NCBI RefSeq assembly: GCF_003003055.1
Contig: NZ_PVTV01000012.1
Location: 248,001-312,000 of the forward strand
DNA length: 64,000 nucleotides
Reading direction: 5' to 3'
From: Jezberella montanilacus
GTDB taxonomy: Bacteria > Pseudomonadota > Gammaproteobacteria > Burkholderiales > Burkholderiaceae_B
This document shows, in pieces, positions 53,792 through 62,447 of this stretch (the first letter of the stretch is position 1; each line of letters starts with the position of its first letter). Made by a program: the position numbers and the translations under genes. The notes under the pieces were generated by a model. It saw nothing but the letters and a program-made list of their open reading frames with translations, did not search any database and was not told the origin of the DNA.

Positions 53792-54787
53792 ATGATTATT
53801 AGTCGAACGCCGCTGAGAATGAGTTTAGTGGGTGGTGGCAGTGACCTTCCTGCTTTCTATAAGAGCGAAGAGGTTGGTGCAGTGATCAGCTCTGCTATCG
53901 ACAAATATATTTACGTGAACGTCAATAAAAAGTTCGATCAAGGCATTAGGGTCGGGTATTCGATCAATGAAGAAGTCACTGCCGTTGATCAGATCAAGCA
54001 TCCCCTCGTTAGGGAAAGCATGAGATACCTTGGTCTTAATGGTGGCGTAGAAATTACCACCATCGCTGACATCCCGTCTAAAGGCACAGGGCTAGGGTCG
54101 TCGAGTTCGTTTACTGTCGGTTTGTTGCATGCGCTTAATGCCTATATGGGCAAGTACAGTTCAGCCGAAGTCTTGGGCAAAGATGCCTGCAAAGTTGAAA
54201 TTGAGCTTTGCAAAGAGCCGATCGGCAAACAAGATCAATACGCAGCGGCATACGGGGGGTTTAATCTGATTGAGTTCAGGCCTGACGAATCGGTTGTCGT
54301 CTCACCGCTTATTTGCAAAGCAGCCACGATTAAGTCATTGCAATCAAGTCTGCTGATGTTTTACACCGGCACCACAAGAAATGCCTCAAGCATTTTGCAA
54401 GAACAGTCAGATTCTCTGGCGAACAACCCGGTCAAGCTTCAAGCACTGCGACAAATGGTTAAGCTTGCTTACAGTTTGAGAGACGAGCTACAGGCTAATA
54501 ATCTTGAAGCAATGGGCGAAATCTTGCACGAAAACTGGCTACTCAAAAAGAGCCTGGTCGCAAGCATCAGCAATCAAGAAATCGACCGTTGGTATGAATT
54601 GGCGATGAATGCCGGTGCACAAGGCGGGAAAATCCTCGGCGCTGGTGCTGGTGGCTTTCTGTTGATGACTGCGCCGCCCGAGAAGCATACTGCCATTAAA
54701 GCAGCGTTATCCATGCTCAAACACGTCCCCGTCGAGCTTGAACCGCTCGGCAGCCGTATTGTCTTCGACACCGCTAGATCAGAATAG
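53792..54787 (+). CDS. hddA: D-glycero-alpha-D-manno-heptose-7-phosphate kinase (GHMP kinase)
   Basis: 331 residues. The GHMP motif SKGTGLGSSSSFTVGLLHAL is intact, the N-terminus has ISRTPLRMSLVGGGSDLPAF as in HddA, and GAGAGGFLL near the C-terminus is the third GHMP motif. It phosphorylates C1 of heptose-7-phosphate before the GmhB and nucleotidyltransferase steps on the fusion upstream. 18 bases separate it from that gene. Assignment rests on the motif set plus heptose operon context. Confidence 0.93.
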   Translation: MIISRTPLRMSLVGGGSDLPAFYKSEEVGAVISSAIDKYIYVNVNKKFDQGIRVGYSINEEVTAVDQIKHPLVRESMRYLGLNGGVEITTIADIPSKGTGLGSSSSFTVGLLHALNAYMGKYSSAEVLGKDACKVEIELCKEPIGKQDQYAAAYGGFNLIEFRPDESVVVSPLICKAATIKSLQSSLLMFYTGTTRNASSILQEQSDSLANNPVKLQALRQMVKLAYSLRDELQANNLEAMGEILHENWLLKKSLVASISNQEIDRWYELAMNAGAQGGKILGAGAGGFLLMTAPPEKHTAIKAALSMLKHVPVELEPLGSRIVFDTARSE

Positions 54788-54801
54788 AACGAGAAAACAC
54801 A

Positions 54802-55368
54802 ATGTCATTCAGCCAAGGTATTGCCGATTTGTATTTGAACAAGTTAACACGTTTGGTTTCAGCGCTTGATCGTGAGCAGATCGATCATGGGGTTCAAGTC
54901 GTTGCTAATGCCTGGCTTGCCGGAAAGCAGATCATTACGCTGGGTAACGGTGGCAGCGCTTTGACAGCGTTGCACTTTATCAATGATTGGAATAAAACGA
55001 TTTCTATGCAGACGCAACGCAGTTTTAGGGGACGGTCTCTCGTTGATAACGTGGGGCTGCTGATGAGCTATGCCAATGATATTTCTTTTGAGGATGTGTT
55101 TGTTGAGCAACTGAAACATGTTTTGCTACCTGGCGATCTGGTGCTGGCGATCTCTGGCAGTGGTAATTCTGAGAATGTCATCCGCGCGGTTGATTATGCA
55201 AATCAAAATGGTGCAGTGACACTCGGCTTGTGCGGATATCGAGGTGGCAAGTTAAAAGAGATTGCACAACATGTGGTTTGGGCAGATATCGACGATATGC
55301 AGATATCCGAGGACATACATTTCATGTTTGGTCATATGGTGATGCAACGTTTGGCTGGGTATTACTAG
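54802..55368 (+). CDS. gmhA: Sedoheptulose-7-phosphate isomerase (SIS domain)
   Basis: 188 residues, the normal GmhA length. TLGNGGSALTALHFINDWNK and SGSGNSENVIRAVDYAN are SIS-fold sugar-phosphate sites, and EDIHFMFGHMVMQRL is the GmhA C-terminal motif. It gives D-glycero-D-manno-heptose-7-phosphate, the substrate of HddA. It lies 14 bases after hddA. Its active-site region is slightly divergent (ALTALHF for the common AADAQHF), but the family is clear. Confidence 0.92.
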   Translation: MSFSQGIADLYLNKLTRLVSALDREQIDHGVQVVANAWLAGKQIITLGNGGSALTALHFINDWNKTISMQTQRSFRGRSLVDNVGLLMSYANDISFEDVFVEQLKHVLLPGDLVLAISGSGNSENVIRAVDYANQNGAVTLGLCGYRGGKLKEIAQHVVWADIDDMQISEDIHFMFGHMVMQRLAGYY

Positions 55369-55418
55369 GCTGCGCTTTTGTTCACGAACGACTCTTAATT
55401 AGCAATGAAGGAATATTA

Positions 55419-56864
55419 ATGCTTCTAAAGTACCGAACGTGGTTGATTTCTATCGTAACGCTGCTGCTCATCATAATCGTGCGCATTCCGTTTCTAACTC
55501 AACCATTGGTTGGTGAAGAGGGTACCTTTGCAATGTTACTAACGGAGACTAAGCACCCCACCGTTTCGGTGGTTGACCTTCCTGACTCGGGCTTAAGGAG
55601 TCGTTGTCAACTGTACGTGGCTAAATTGGCAGGCGTTGATTACATGGCTACAACGGATAGAAATATTTTTCCCTATTGTTTTTTATCGATGGTAGTAAAT
55701 CCTGCCACTAAAATCTTTTACTCAGAAAAACTAACGTTTGATCAAAAAACTTTTCATGTGAGGTTGGTATTCCTTCTGATAACAGTGGTTGGATTTTTAT
55801 CTATATTAATTTTGCTTGTTCAATCCACTAAAGATGTGACAATCTCTCGCTTTACAGTTTTGAACTTGCTTGTTTTATACGCTTTTACAACTCCCCTGTT
55901 AGTTGGCGGATCTATTCAAGCAAATCTGGAAGGTTCAATTGGGGTTGCGCTGTTTGGGCTTTCGTCTTTGATTGCCTACTTGGGTGTTTATGAACTAAGG
56001 AAAAATGTAAGCGTTTATATTTTCATTGCTGGCTTTTTAATTAGTTTGGGCAAAAATGAATGGCCATTAATCGCCTTGTTCACTTCGTTCTTCTATATAT
56101 TGGTGCTTCAATTTCTCTATCGAGATGCGGCTTGTAGTTTAGTAAGAAAACGTCAATTTTCCACTGCATTAACTTATGTTTTCGGGCTACTCGCGGGTAT
56201 TTTATTTTGTTATTTGCTGTCCCCTAAAGATTACGTAGACGGCTATTTATTAATGAGGAATATGAACGGCTCACACCTACCAATATTGGGATTGGTTCGA
56301 GCTACGTGGTCTTTCCTATACCCAGTTGCCGCACTGGTTGGATTCGCTTTGTTTTTGTATATTATTCGATTCAAGAAAAATTTCGAATACGGCCCTATCA
56401 TATTCATTTGGCTAGGCTCTGGTATTGGGATGTTTACTGGATTTCTCAATAGTGGTTGGATTGGGGACGGGTTCCCAAGATACTTTATTCCTTCAGTGAT
56501 ATCCTTACTACCTTTTTTGCTAATAGTACTGAGGGAAACAAAAAGAAATAAGGACGTTTTTCTGGCCGCTATTTTGCTCATTGGCCTAATGATTAACGGA
56601 CTGTCCCTAGCGCAATCTTATTTGCATCGCGAATCTATCACATCAGTGCCAGGGCTTAGTACAATAAAACTGCGGTCGGACACAATATCGTTAGTTGGTC
56701 AAAACAGTGCCGATCGAAATTTAATTCCCTTTGATCATTTTGCCATACGCTATTACTTTCCCGATGCTGACATGGTCAGCAATGGTATGGGACTGGCAGG
56801 GGCAAAATTTATACTAGACAAGTTTGGGAATCAAACTATGAGGATTATTGTTGCTCCCGAATAG
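55419..56864 (+). CDS. GT-C-like integral membrane glycosyltransferase candidate
   Basis: 481 residues with about ten helices. After the first helix the loop reads FLTQPLVGEEGTFAMLLTE; the E33-E34 pair corresponds to the acidic site of GT-C/ArnT-like enzymes that use polyprenyl-phosphate sugars. ATG 55419 follows an AAGGA ribosome site by six bases; the frame is open upstream into gmhA. Base composition drops visibly here: from this gene on the sequence is richer in A and T than the genes before. It converges with the fucosyltransferase. Specificity unknown. Confidence 0.76.
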   Translation: MLLKYRTWLISIVTLLLIIIVRIPFLTQPLVGEEGTFAMLLTETKHPTVSVVDLPDSGLRSRCQLYVAKLAGVDYMATTDRNIFPYCFLSMVVNPATKIFYSEKLTFDQKTFHVRLVFLLITVVGFLSILILLVQSTKDVTISRFTVLNLLVLYAFTTPLLVGGSIQANLEGSIGVALFGLSSLIAYLGVYELRKNVSVYIFIAGFLISLGKNEWPLIALFTSFFYILVLQFLYRDAACSLVRKRQFSTALTYVFGLLAGILFCYLLSPKDYVDGYLLMRNMNGSHLPILGLVRATWSFLYPVAALVGFALFLYIIRFKKNFEYGPIIFIWLGSGIGMFTGFLNSGWIGDGFPRYFIPSVISLLPFLLIVLRETKRNKDVFLAAILLIGLMINGLSLAQSYLHRESITSVPGLSTIKLRSDTISLVGQNSADRNLIPFDHFAIRYYFPDADMVSNGMGLAGAKFILDKFGNQTMRIIVAPE

Positions 56865-56936
56865 TCTTTAAATAGTTCGGGTTACCAGAGAGGTTGACAG
56901 CCCTTTTCTTGATTCAAACCAACGCAGTCCCTAGAC

Positions 56937-56951
56937 ATTTTGTGCCAAAAT
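56937..56951. repeat. Short AT-rich inverted repeat in the convergent gap
   Basis: ATTTTG (56937-56942) pairs with CAAAAT (56946-56951) around a 3-base loop, in the 109-base gap between converging genes. The stem is AT-rich with no U-run after it, so I do not call a terminator. Confidence 0.3.
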
Positions 56952-56973
56952 CGTCGAACCAAACGTAATTAGT

Positions 56974-57858
56974 TTATATTTTTATCCAGCTATCAGGAAG
57001 CAAGCCGTCAAAGCCCCAAGCGGTCTGACTACTTTGTCTGGTGAATCCCGGCGCTATGACTATTTTATTTTTGTGCTGCGACAACCACGCACCCCACCAA
57101 CTAAAGGTACTGTTAGCGATTATGAAGTGCTTACATTGCGTCATCAGCCACAAATCAGCGTAGGCGTTTTCGGTCCCTTGATTGTGCGAAACGAGAGTGA
57201 CATTGATATCCGGTACTTGAATTAACGATCGCGCAGCAATTACGTCATCTGAAAACAAGAAGTAGTGGGCGTCTGGGGCGTATTGCTGCATAGCCGCTAA
57301 CGCATTCGCATAATAATCTGCGGTAGCGTTATTGTCGCCAACTGCATCAGGCTTATCGAAGAAGCGAACATGCACAGCAACCGCGGTGCAGCTTTGAATG
57401 AATTGCGAAACTTTTACATTCAGCAAATCCGCCGGCGGTTTAATTTGTAAATCCTCTCGAATTACCTCTTCGATGTCCTTAAAGTATTGCTCACTTTGCC
57501 AATAGCCTTCAATGTACAGGTAGTTGCGAGGTTTGATTTTCAATAGCCGCGGATCAAAAGCGTTACCTACTTGTTGAATATAGTTACGCTTTTCGAAGGG
57601 CACTCGGTTGTTAATCCAACGTTTTACATAGCGTCGGATTCGGGCGAAAGGCTCAAGACGATCGGATGATGACGCCAAACTGCAGTTGATATTGAAGTGT
57701 TCGAGTTGGTATTTTTGTTGATATGTAGTGTCAAATTGAAAACCACTTATGCTATCGATATGCAATTTGCCATCATTTTTTAGCGCCACTCGCTTGGCCG
57801 CAGCATAGGCAAAGAGTTGGTTGCCTAGTCCACCACGAATACGCAGTATTACCTTCAT
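56974..57858 (-). CDS. Alpha-1,2-fucosyltransferase (GT11)
   Basis: 294 residues. RIRGGLGNQLFAYAAAKRVA is the GT11 start, the donor motif is VAVHVRFFDKPD, and NSTFSWWGAWLSQHKN is the C-terminal signature. The usual H-x-R-R-G-D motif is changed here to HVRFFDK, keeping one arginine. GT11 enzymes transfer L-fucose from GDP-fucose to a galactose-type acceptor; GDP-fucose synthase is encoded at 22372-23355. This gene shares four bases with the methyltransferase that precedes it on the minus strand. Confidence 0.9.
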   Translation of the reverse strand: MKVILRIRGGLGNQLFAYAAAKRVALKNDGKLHIDSISGFQFDTTYQQKYQLEHFNINCSLASSSDRLEPFARIRRYVKRWINNRVPFEKRNYIQQVGNAFDPRLLKIKPRNYLYIEGYWQSEQYFKDIEEVIREDLQIKPPADLLNVKVSQFIQSCTAVAVHVRFFDKPDAVGDNNATADYYANALAAMQQYAPDAHYFLFSDDVIAARSLIQVPDINVTLVSHNQGTENAYADLWLMTQCKHFIIANSTFSWWGAWLSQHKNKIVIAPGFTRQSSQTAWGFDGLLPDSWIKI

Positions 57859-58607
57859 ATACGAATGAGCAGTTGATACTTGTGAGCGAGAATCGTACCG
57901 CGACCGGTTGATTCGATTAATCTTTTTACAAGCGAGCCTTTGCCCGGTTCGAAGCCAAATTTTTCTTGAAAATTCCTGAACGACTCAATTGCATGTGGCT
58001 GGACGAATCTAATCGAGTCGAGGTCCACAGGTGTATCGTCGATTAACACCAGCGACCCAGACTGTAGATTTCTCGTGGCAGTCAGATACTCATTTAGACC
58101 ATGAATTGCACTTGGTATGGGGTCATTCCAGTCAACATCCCATGAGTCCAAATAAAGTAGATCAATTTTGTTTTCGGGGACTGTAAGCGTACTCAAAAAT
58201 GATACTGAGTCATCGCAGTAAAGGCTTGTACGATTCGATACTAATCTACGTAGCTGCAGCATGGGGTCTGGCCGGATGTCTACACTGTAGCAATGACCGC
58301 CGAAGCTATTGCAGTAAGCATCAAATAGAATTGTGCTATTCGTACCCCATGCCGACGAACCTGTCTCAACAATTACCGCAGATTTGTTGTTCAAGGCATC
58401 TAGCGCCATGAATAAAGTTGGACAACACGGATGATTTGGATCTGAATATGCACGGAAATGCTCAGTAACTAACCGTTGCAAATTTTCGGTCTTTGCTCGT
58501 TTTCCCGCCCCGTCGAATCTTAAACTGCCGCGCGTTAGTCTTCCTAGCGCTGCGGTGAGTCCGAGACGTTTAAGCAGTCTCCAGCCTATCGGATTTACTA
58601 GTGTCAT
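57855..58607 (-). CDS. Class I SAM-dependent methyltransferase
   Basis: 250 residues. VETGSSAWGTNSTILFDAY corresponds to motif I of Methyltransf_24-like enzymes and DLLYLDSWDVDW to motif II. LVLIDDTPVD with an acidic pair recalls cation-dependent methyltransferases. ATG 58607 has an AAAGG ribosome site just upstream. It may methylate the fucosylated glycan made by its neighbour; acceptor not known. Confidence 0.75.
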   Translation of the reverse strand: MTLVNPIGWRLLKRLGLTAALGRLTRGSLRFDGAGKRAKTENLQRLVTEHFRAYSDPNHPCCPTLFMALDALNNKSAVIVETGSSAWGTNSTILFDAYCNSFGGHCYSVDIRPDPMLQLRRLVSNRTSLYCDDSVSFLSTLTVPENKIDLLYLDSWDVDWNDPIPSAIHGLNEYLTATRNLQSGSLVLIDDTPVDLDSIRFVQPHAIESFRNFQEKFGFEPGKGSLVKRLIESTGRGTILAHKYQLLIRI

Positions 58608-58637
58608 ACCTTTATCCCGTCTCTTATATTAGGCAAG

Positions 58638-59618
58638 TCATAAGGAGCCACGCGCGAGACGCGCTTTTATGCTCCTGCAGATCCTATTCTGCATTAGATC
58701 GATATTCATCAAAGTCGTCTTTCCATTATTGATTCTTCCTAAAATACGGTTAAATCGGTTCTGGTTTGTCAACTGACTGAAAAGCTTGCTGTGAACGTGT
58801 ATGTTGAATAGGTTAAATGTCTGACCATTGAGGCGATTTCTAATCGTAAACTTGCGATCGTTAATGTTTATGCTGTAGTTTAACTGCCAAAGATCACAGC
58901 CTTTATTCTCATTTTCGAAACCGTTAAACAGCAGAACTCCGCCATTCCTGGGATCGATGCCCAAAAGAAACTGGCCGAGTGCGGCGGCGTCAAAGATACC
59001 CTGCGAGTCATCAGGGGATACTGCGTCCCACTGGGCTAAATTTGTACTATGCACTTGGTGTTCCGTAGGAAGCGAAAAAAATTTATTAGAATTATTGAGC
59101 AAGTCACCTAGTAAATTCATGTCGTTTTTCTCAGCTAATTTGTTATTAGCCGCTAACACATTTAGCTCTGACAGCGCAGAGGTATCATTGATGTAGATTA
59201 ATGATGCCATGCCCCGATTTACTGCATCACGCGGACAAAATATCCCCCGACCAAGCTTATCCAGCTTTGTGGATAGCCCATCTAGATTAAAAATTAGGTT
59301 ATCTAGCTCCGCGTGAAACAAAGAATCTATTGCAAAAGTTTGAGTGAACTGTTCGAGGACAAAGAAGCGTTCAGTAGTTTTTACCCAGAAACCATCTCTA
59401 AACTTGACGTCAAAGGTTTGGTTCGCTTCTTGCCAAGATTTAGGTGTTTGATAGAAATCCTCGACATAGTGCTGAACATCCGCCTCGATGCAGGGCCCTG
59501 CAATCCTATTCGAGATTAAAATTATTTCTGCGCCACTCAAGCGTTTAGAGAGTTGTAGTGCTGCCCTCCCCCAAGCGGGCAAGCTAGAGCCTAGCCATAC
59601 AAATACAAGTTTTGCCAC
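58638..59618 (-). CDS. Unrecognised protein, possible GT-A-like transferase
   Basis: 326 residues that match no family I recognise with certainty. Features: FVWLGSSLPAWGRAALQL at the start, RFFVLEQF and FHAELDNLIF, in which the E-L-D could be a DxD-type metal site, and a soluble, mostly alpha/beta composition without membrane helices. Starts with GTG 59618 preceded by an AGGA ribosome site six bases upstream. Its position among transferases and methyltransferases suggests sugar transfer. The 5' neighbour is 65 bases away. Confidence 0.6.
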   Translation of the reverse strand: MAKLVFVWLGSSLPAWGRAALQLSKRLSGAEIILISNRIAGPCIEADVQHYVEDFYQTPKSWQEANQTFDVKFRDGFWVKTTERFFVLEQFTQTFAIDSLFHAELDNLIFNLDGLSTKLDKLGRGIFCPRDAVNRGMASLIYINDTSALSELNVLAANNKLAEKNDMNLLGDLLNNSNKFFSLPTEHQVHSTNLAQWDAVSPDDSQGIFDAAALGQFLLGIDPRNGGVLLFNGFENENKGCDLWQLNYSININDRKFTIRNRLNGQTFNLFNIHVHSKLFSQLTNQNRFNRILGRINNGKTTLMNIDLMQNRICRSIKARLARGSL

Positions 59619-59683
59619 GATTTATCCTGATTGTAAAAAAACGAGGCCTACAAACTGCTCCGATACTGTTGAGGTGTTTAAAA

Positions 59684-60406
59684 CTAGCACTTTTGGAACA
59701 GACCCCAGCAATCGGTAATGTATGTTTCAGATTTTTTTCTGCCATCCTGCAAAATAGAGAAAGGGATCAATAAGTCCCTCAGCCCGTGCACGCCAGGTTG
59801 TAGCTGTTTGGAAGTTAACCATTTTCCGCTTACTGCATTCATCATATATTTGTATGAGCCCCAGTTGTTTATAGAAATCGGGGTTAAATTATTCTCTGTC
59901 GCGAGGCGCTCTAAGAAGCGAGGGTGATACCCTGATGAATAAAAATAAGGATCAGAGTGTATGCAATTTATTGTTGGAATAGAGATGAAAATATAACCAC
60001 CGGAGCGAGTGTGATGAGTTATGTTTTTCAGCGCAGTATGAGGGCTAAAAATGTGTTCCAGCACTTGATTGCAAAGTGAAAATGAAAAATTTCTTGGTTC
60101 TTGATCTGCCCAAGAGCGATCTAAATCAAATGCGTCACTTTCTTCAAAATTGAGCAAAGTGATATTAGTTGTATCAATGAATTTCAGTTCGGGCTCGTTT
60201 AAAGAGCCTGAGAAAATGCCAACGCTTTCTTGTAACGACAGATTAAAATGATTAATACACTGAAAGAAGTCGTGTAGTGACACCACTCTTGGGTAGCTAA
60301 AAACACGGCTTAAAGCACCGTTAAAGCGATGATCCTCTTTAACTATAAATTCATCAATTGCCTTAACAGTGAAATTCGGCTTCCACCCAGAAAATTCGTA
60401 TGCCAT
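59684..60406 (-). CDS. SAM-dependent methyltransferase (Methyltransf_11/25-like)
   Basis: 240 residues. LCNQVLEHIFSPHTALKNI and the strand GGYIFISIPTINC are the motif III and IV regions of class I methyltransferases with a CNxVLEH substrate-loop. The N-terminal motif I is poorly preserved: the ESVGIFSGSLNEPELKFID region stands where a glycine-rich loop is expected. It may be a divergent member or have reduced SAM binding. Gap to the next gene upstream is 83 bases. Confidence 0.72.
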   Translation of the reverse strand: MAYEFSGWKPNFTVKAIDEFIVKEDHRFNGALSRVFSYPRVVSLHDFFQCINHFNLSLQESVGIFSGSLNEPELKFIDTTNITLLNFEESDAFDLDRSWADQEPRNFSFSLCNQVLEHIFSPHTALKNITHHTRSGGYIFISIPTINCIHSDPYFYSSGYHPRFLERLATENNLTPISINNWGSYKYMMNAVSGKWLTSKQLQPGVHGLRDLLIPFSILQDGRKKSETYITDCWGLFQKC

Positions 60407-60489
60407 TATTGATAAACTTTGTGAGGTTTTGTTGGCGTGCCCGTTCGGAAATCAATTTGACATCGACACGACCAACTATGGGGATTGGT

Positions 60490-61485
60490 TTATAAAATTA
60501 ACAAATCGGTAAAGTTGCCAAATTCCCCCAAGCTCGCATAAATTGCGTCTAGAGCGTCATGCGTTAAGGCAAGTTTTTCGTTTGGTTTGCTCAGATCATA
60601 AAACGATTCGTAATTTGTTTGAAGTAGAGCAGCTTTTAACGAACTGAACGAACCTGTTCTTTTCATACCATACGGCCAGAACTCAATTACCAGTGGAGGC
60701 CCCTTGGCCAGTGCTTTCGACGCACCCGTTAGAATGTGTCCTTCAAAACCCTGCGTGTCCATCCAGATGAGAGTGCCTTCAGGCTTTAAGTCTGGCACTA
60801 CCGAATCAAGCGTGTCTGATCGCACCGTCAACGTTTTCCGTCTGTCCTCGCCATACAAACCAGCATCTGAACTTGTTCTTATGCGATGATCGCCAAAATT
60901 AGAGTCAGAGAGTTCGAAAGTGAGACTGTCACCGCTAGTGGGTCCTAGCGCAAGATTATGAGTGGTGATTTGACCCGATACTTGATTTATGAACACGTTG
61001 GCTGATAGAAGTGAAAAATTATGAGGCTCGGGTTCAATAGCGATTGCGCGTTTGAACGCACCTCTTGAAACGGCTGGCACGCATATTGAACCTATGTTTG
61101 CACCGACATCCACTAGTAAGTCTCTCGAAAAATTAGGGCCCAGAAGTGAAACTACAGTCTCGAGCGACTGATAATCTAAGAGCCCATGACATGCGAGCAT
61201 TCGACCGATACCCGAGTCACGAGATGAAACAATAAAGGTTTCAGTTTGACATTGTGCAACCACTAACGTGGGGTTTGGTGTAGTGTCAAATACCAGCTGG
61301 CGGATAGCCCCGAATCGCATCAGTGAGGGGAAAAGTGGCTTTCTGACCAGGCCAAAAACAAATTTTGAAGTCAAATATGTATGCCGATAGAGTGCCCGCT
61401 TTGCCGCAACCAAAAAGGGTACTGTTTTCAACTGTAGCTTTATACGAGTTAGTAAACTTTCAGCCACGGGAGTCATAACAAGCAT
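60490..61485 (-). CDS. FkbM family methyltransferase
   Basis: 331 residues. LLVDVGANIGSICVPAVS is the FkbM motif I, AIAIEPEPHNFSLLSANV motif II, and IWMDTQGFEGHILTGASKA the diagnostic FkbM C-terminal motif. These enzymes methylate hydroxyls, typically of sugars in glycan loci. An ATG at 61485 is used; a second in frame at 61476 is possible. A candidate promoter (TATAAT at 61547-61552, minus strand) lies upstream. Confidence 0.88.
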   Translation of the reverse strand: MLVMTPVAESLLTRIKLQLKTVPFLVAAKRALYRHTYLTSKFVFGLVRKPLFPSLMRFGAIRQLVFDTTPNPTLVVAQCQTETFIVSSRDSGIGRMLACHGLLDYQSLETVVSLLGPNFSRDLLVDVGANIGSICVPAVSRGAFKRAIAIEPEPHNFSLLSANVFINQVSGQITTHNLALGPTSGDSLTFELSDSNFGDHRIRTSSDAGLYGEDRRKTLTVRSDTLDSVVPDLKPEGTLIWMDTQGFEGHILTGASKALAKGPPLVIEFWPYGMKRTGSFSSLKAALLQTNYESFYDLSKPNEKLALTHDALDAIYASLGEFGNFTDLLIL

Positions 61486-61521
61486 CTTTTAAGGTTTATA
61501 TGGTGTCGGCGTAATAAAGCT

Positions 61522-61540
61522 TGGCTCTGGTGTCCAGCCA
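61522..61540 (-). promoter_or_regulatory. Bulged stem-loop upstream of the FkbM gene
   Basis: A seven-pair stem with a two-base bulge and a TGT loop can form (outer TGGCT/AGCCA, inner GG/CC). On the minus strand it is followed by TTTATT within about ten bases, so a weak terminator for 61573-62313 or a 5' leader hairpin are both possible. Confidence 0.3.
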
Positions 61541-61546
61541 GCTTTA

Positions 61547-61576
61547 ATTATATCTTCAGGCGACTTTCGCTGTTAA
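61547..61576 (-). promoter_or_regulatory. Candidate sigma-70 promoter for the FkbM gene
   Basis: On the minus strand TTAACA (61571-61576, five of six matches to TTGACA) is followed 18 bases later by a perfect TATAAT (61547-61552). The start of transcription would be near 61540, about 55 bases before the ATG. It overlaps the stop of the gene upstream. It is the best promoter match I found in the window. Confidence 0.5.
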
Positions 61577-62313
61577 CGGTTCGTCGATTGGCTAATGCGC
61601 CAGGCATTACGTTTACTCAGGTAGCGAGCCAAGAACTTTCTGAACAGGCCAGAACCGCCAATCATCAAATTAGTATTTTTTGAATGATGAAATATTTGAT
61701 TTTGACCGAAACCATAGTAAACGGTCGACGGTCGTCCTAGTGCCAGAGCAAGAGTTGCTCCGCCTGAAGCAAGAGCGGTGAATGACAGAGAAGAGTTGAT
61801 CAATGAAGCATAATCTTCGAGCGACTTGGTGCGGATCCAGTCGTTTTTACAAAATCTCAGCAGATGCTTGCTTGGGTTTACCAGCAAATAATCCGGATGT
61901 TGGTCGAGAATCGCCATCGCATCAAAAAGGGTAAACGCGCCTACATAAGACGTGTAGTTCAAATCAATGAAGTGTTTGTTGGCGTATGCTTTGCTACATA
62001 TTTTTGGCAGGTATAACTCAGGACTGATCTCATCGGGTAGATCAATTCCGTGAGATGCCATAGCTATATTCACGGCCTTATTGACGCGAGATTTTGGTTG
62101 AGGAGAATGAACTGGTGGGTCATCGGAAATCCCATCAAGATATGGGTTCGCCTGCCACACTACTTTATATGTTTCCGGCCCTCGAAACGTGCTCTGGCTC
62201 GAAAGATAGACTCGGTCAGCCATCCCGTATTCTTTAAGTAGCCTTGGTAATGGGCTGTAGAAAAGATGATCACCCAAGCCACCATATTCGACTTGAAAAA
62301 CGTACTTCCTCAA
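61573..62313 (-). CDS. Short GT-B-like protein resembling glycosyltransferase 9
   Basis: 246 residues. VEYGGLGDHLFYSPLPRLL echoes the LGDxxxxxP start of GT9 enzymes, and FTALASGGATLALALGRPSTVYYG resembles the SGxxHLAxxxGxP donor region. It is much shorter than the usual 320-350 residues, so acceptor- or linker-side elements are reduced. The start is TTG 62313 with an AAGGAAG ribosome site, unusually strong and well placed, supporting translation. Fold assignment is tentative. Confidence 0.65.
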   Translation of the reverse strand: MRKYVFQVEYGGLGDHLFYSPLPRLLKEYGMADRVYLSSQSTFRGPETYKVVWQANPYLDGISDDPPVHSPQPKSRVNKAVNIAMASHGIDLPDEISPELYLPKICSKAYANKHFIDLNYTSYVGAFTLFDAMAILDQHPDYLLVNPSKHLLRFCKNDWIRTKSLEDYASLINSSLSFTALASGGATLALALGRPSTVYYGFGQNQIFHHSKNTNLMIGGSGLFRKFLARYLSKRNAWRISQSTNR

Positions 62314-62365
62314 AATCTTCCTTTATTGTACGCATTTCGACAATGAGTTAAAACGGATTCGTCGA

Positions 62366-62378
62366 GGCCTGTTAGGCC
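62366..62378. repeat. Palindrome GGCCT-GTT-AGGCC in the divergent gap 62314-62447
   Basis: Perfect 5-bp stem, 3-base centre, between the diverging GT9-like gene and the ABC transporter. A possible operator or RNA hairpin; chance occurrence is likely enough that confidence is low. The rest of the 134-base gap shows no convincing promoter. Confidence 0.3.
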
Positions 62379-62447
62379 ATAACCCACTTTGATTTTATTT
62401 GATAAAGGGCATTCCCGTTAACAATAGCAATTAAGGGATAAGTTTTT

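Noticed and set aside
55230-55418. Upstream extension of the GT-C-like gene into gmhA
   Set aside because: The overlap is out-of-frame gmhA sequence; the ATG at 55419 has a good ribosome site.
56865-56973. A rho-independent terminator between converging genes
   Set aside because: The only stem (ATTTTG/CAAAAT) is AT-rich and lacks a T-run.
58652-58664. GC-rich hairpin GCGCG-AGA-CGCGC
   Set aside because: It lies inside the coding end of 58638-59618 (Arg/Ala codons), and its T-rich side points away from the gene's direction, so it cannot be its terminator.
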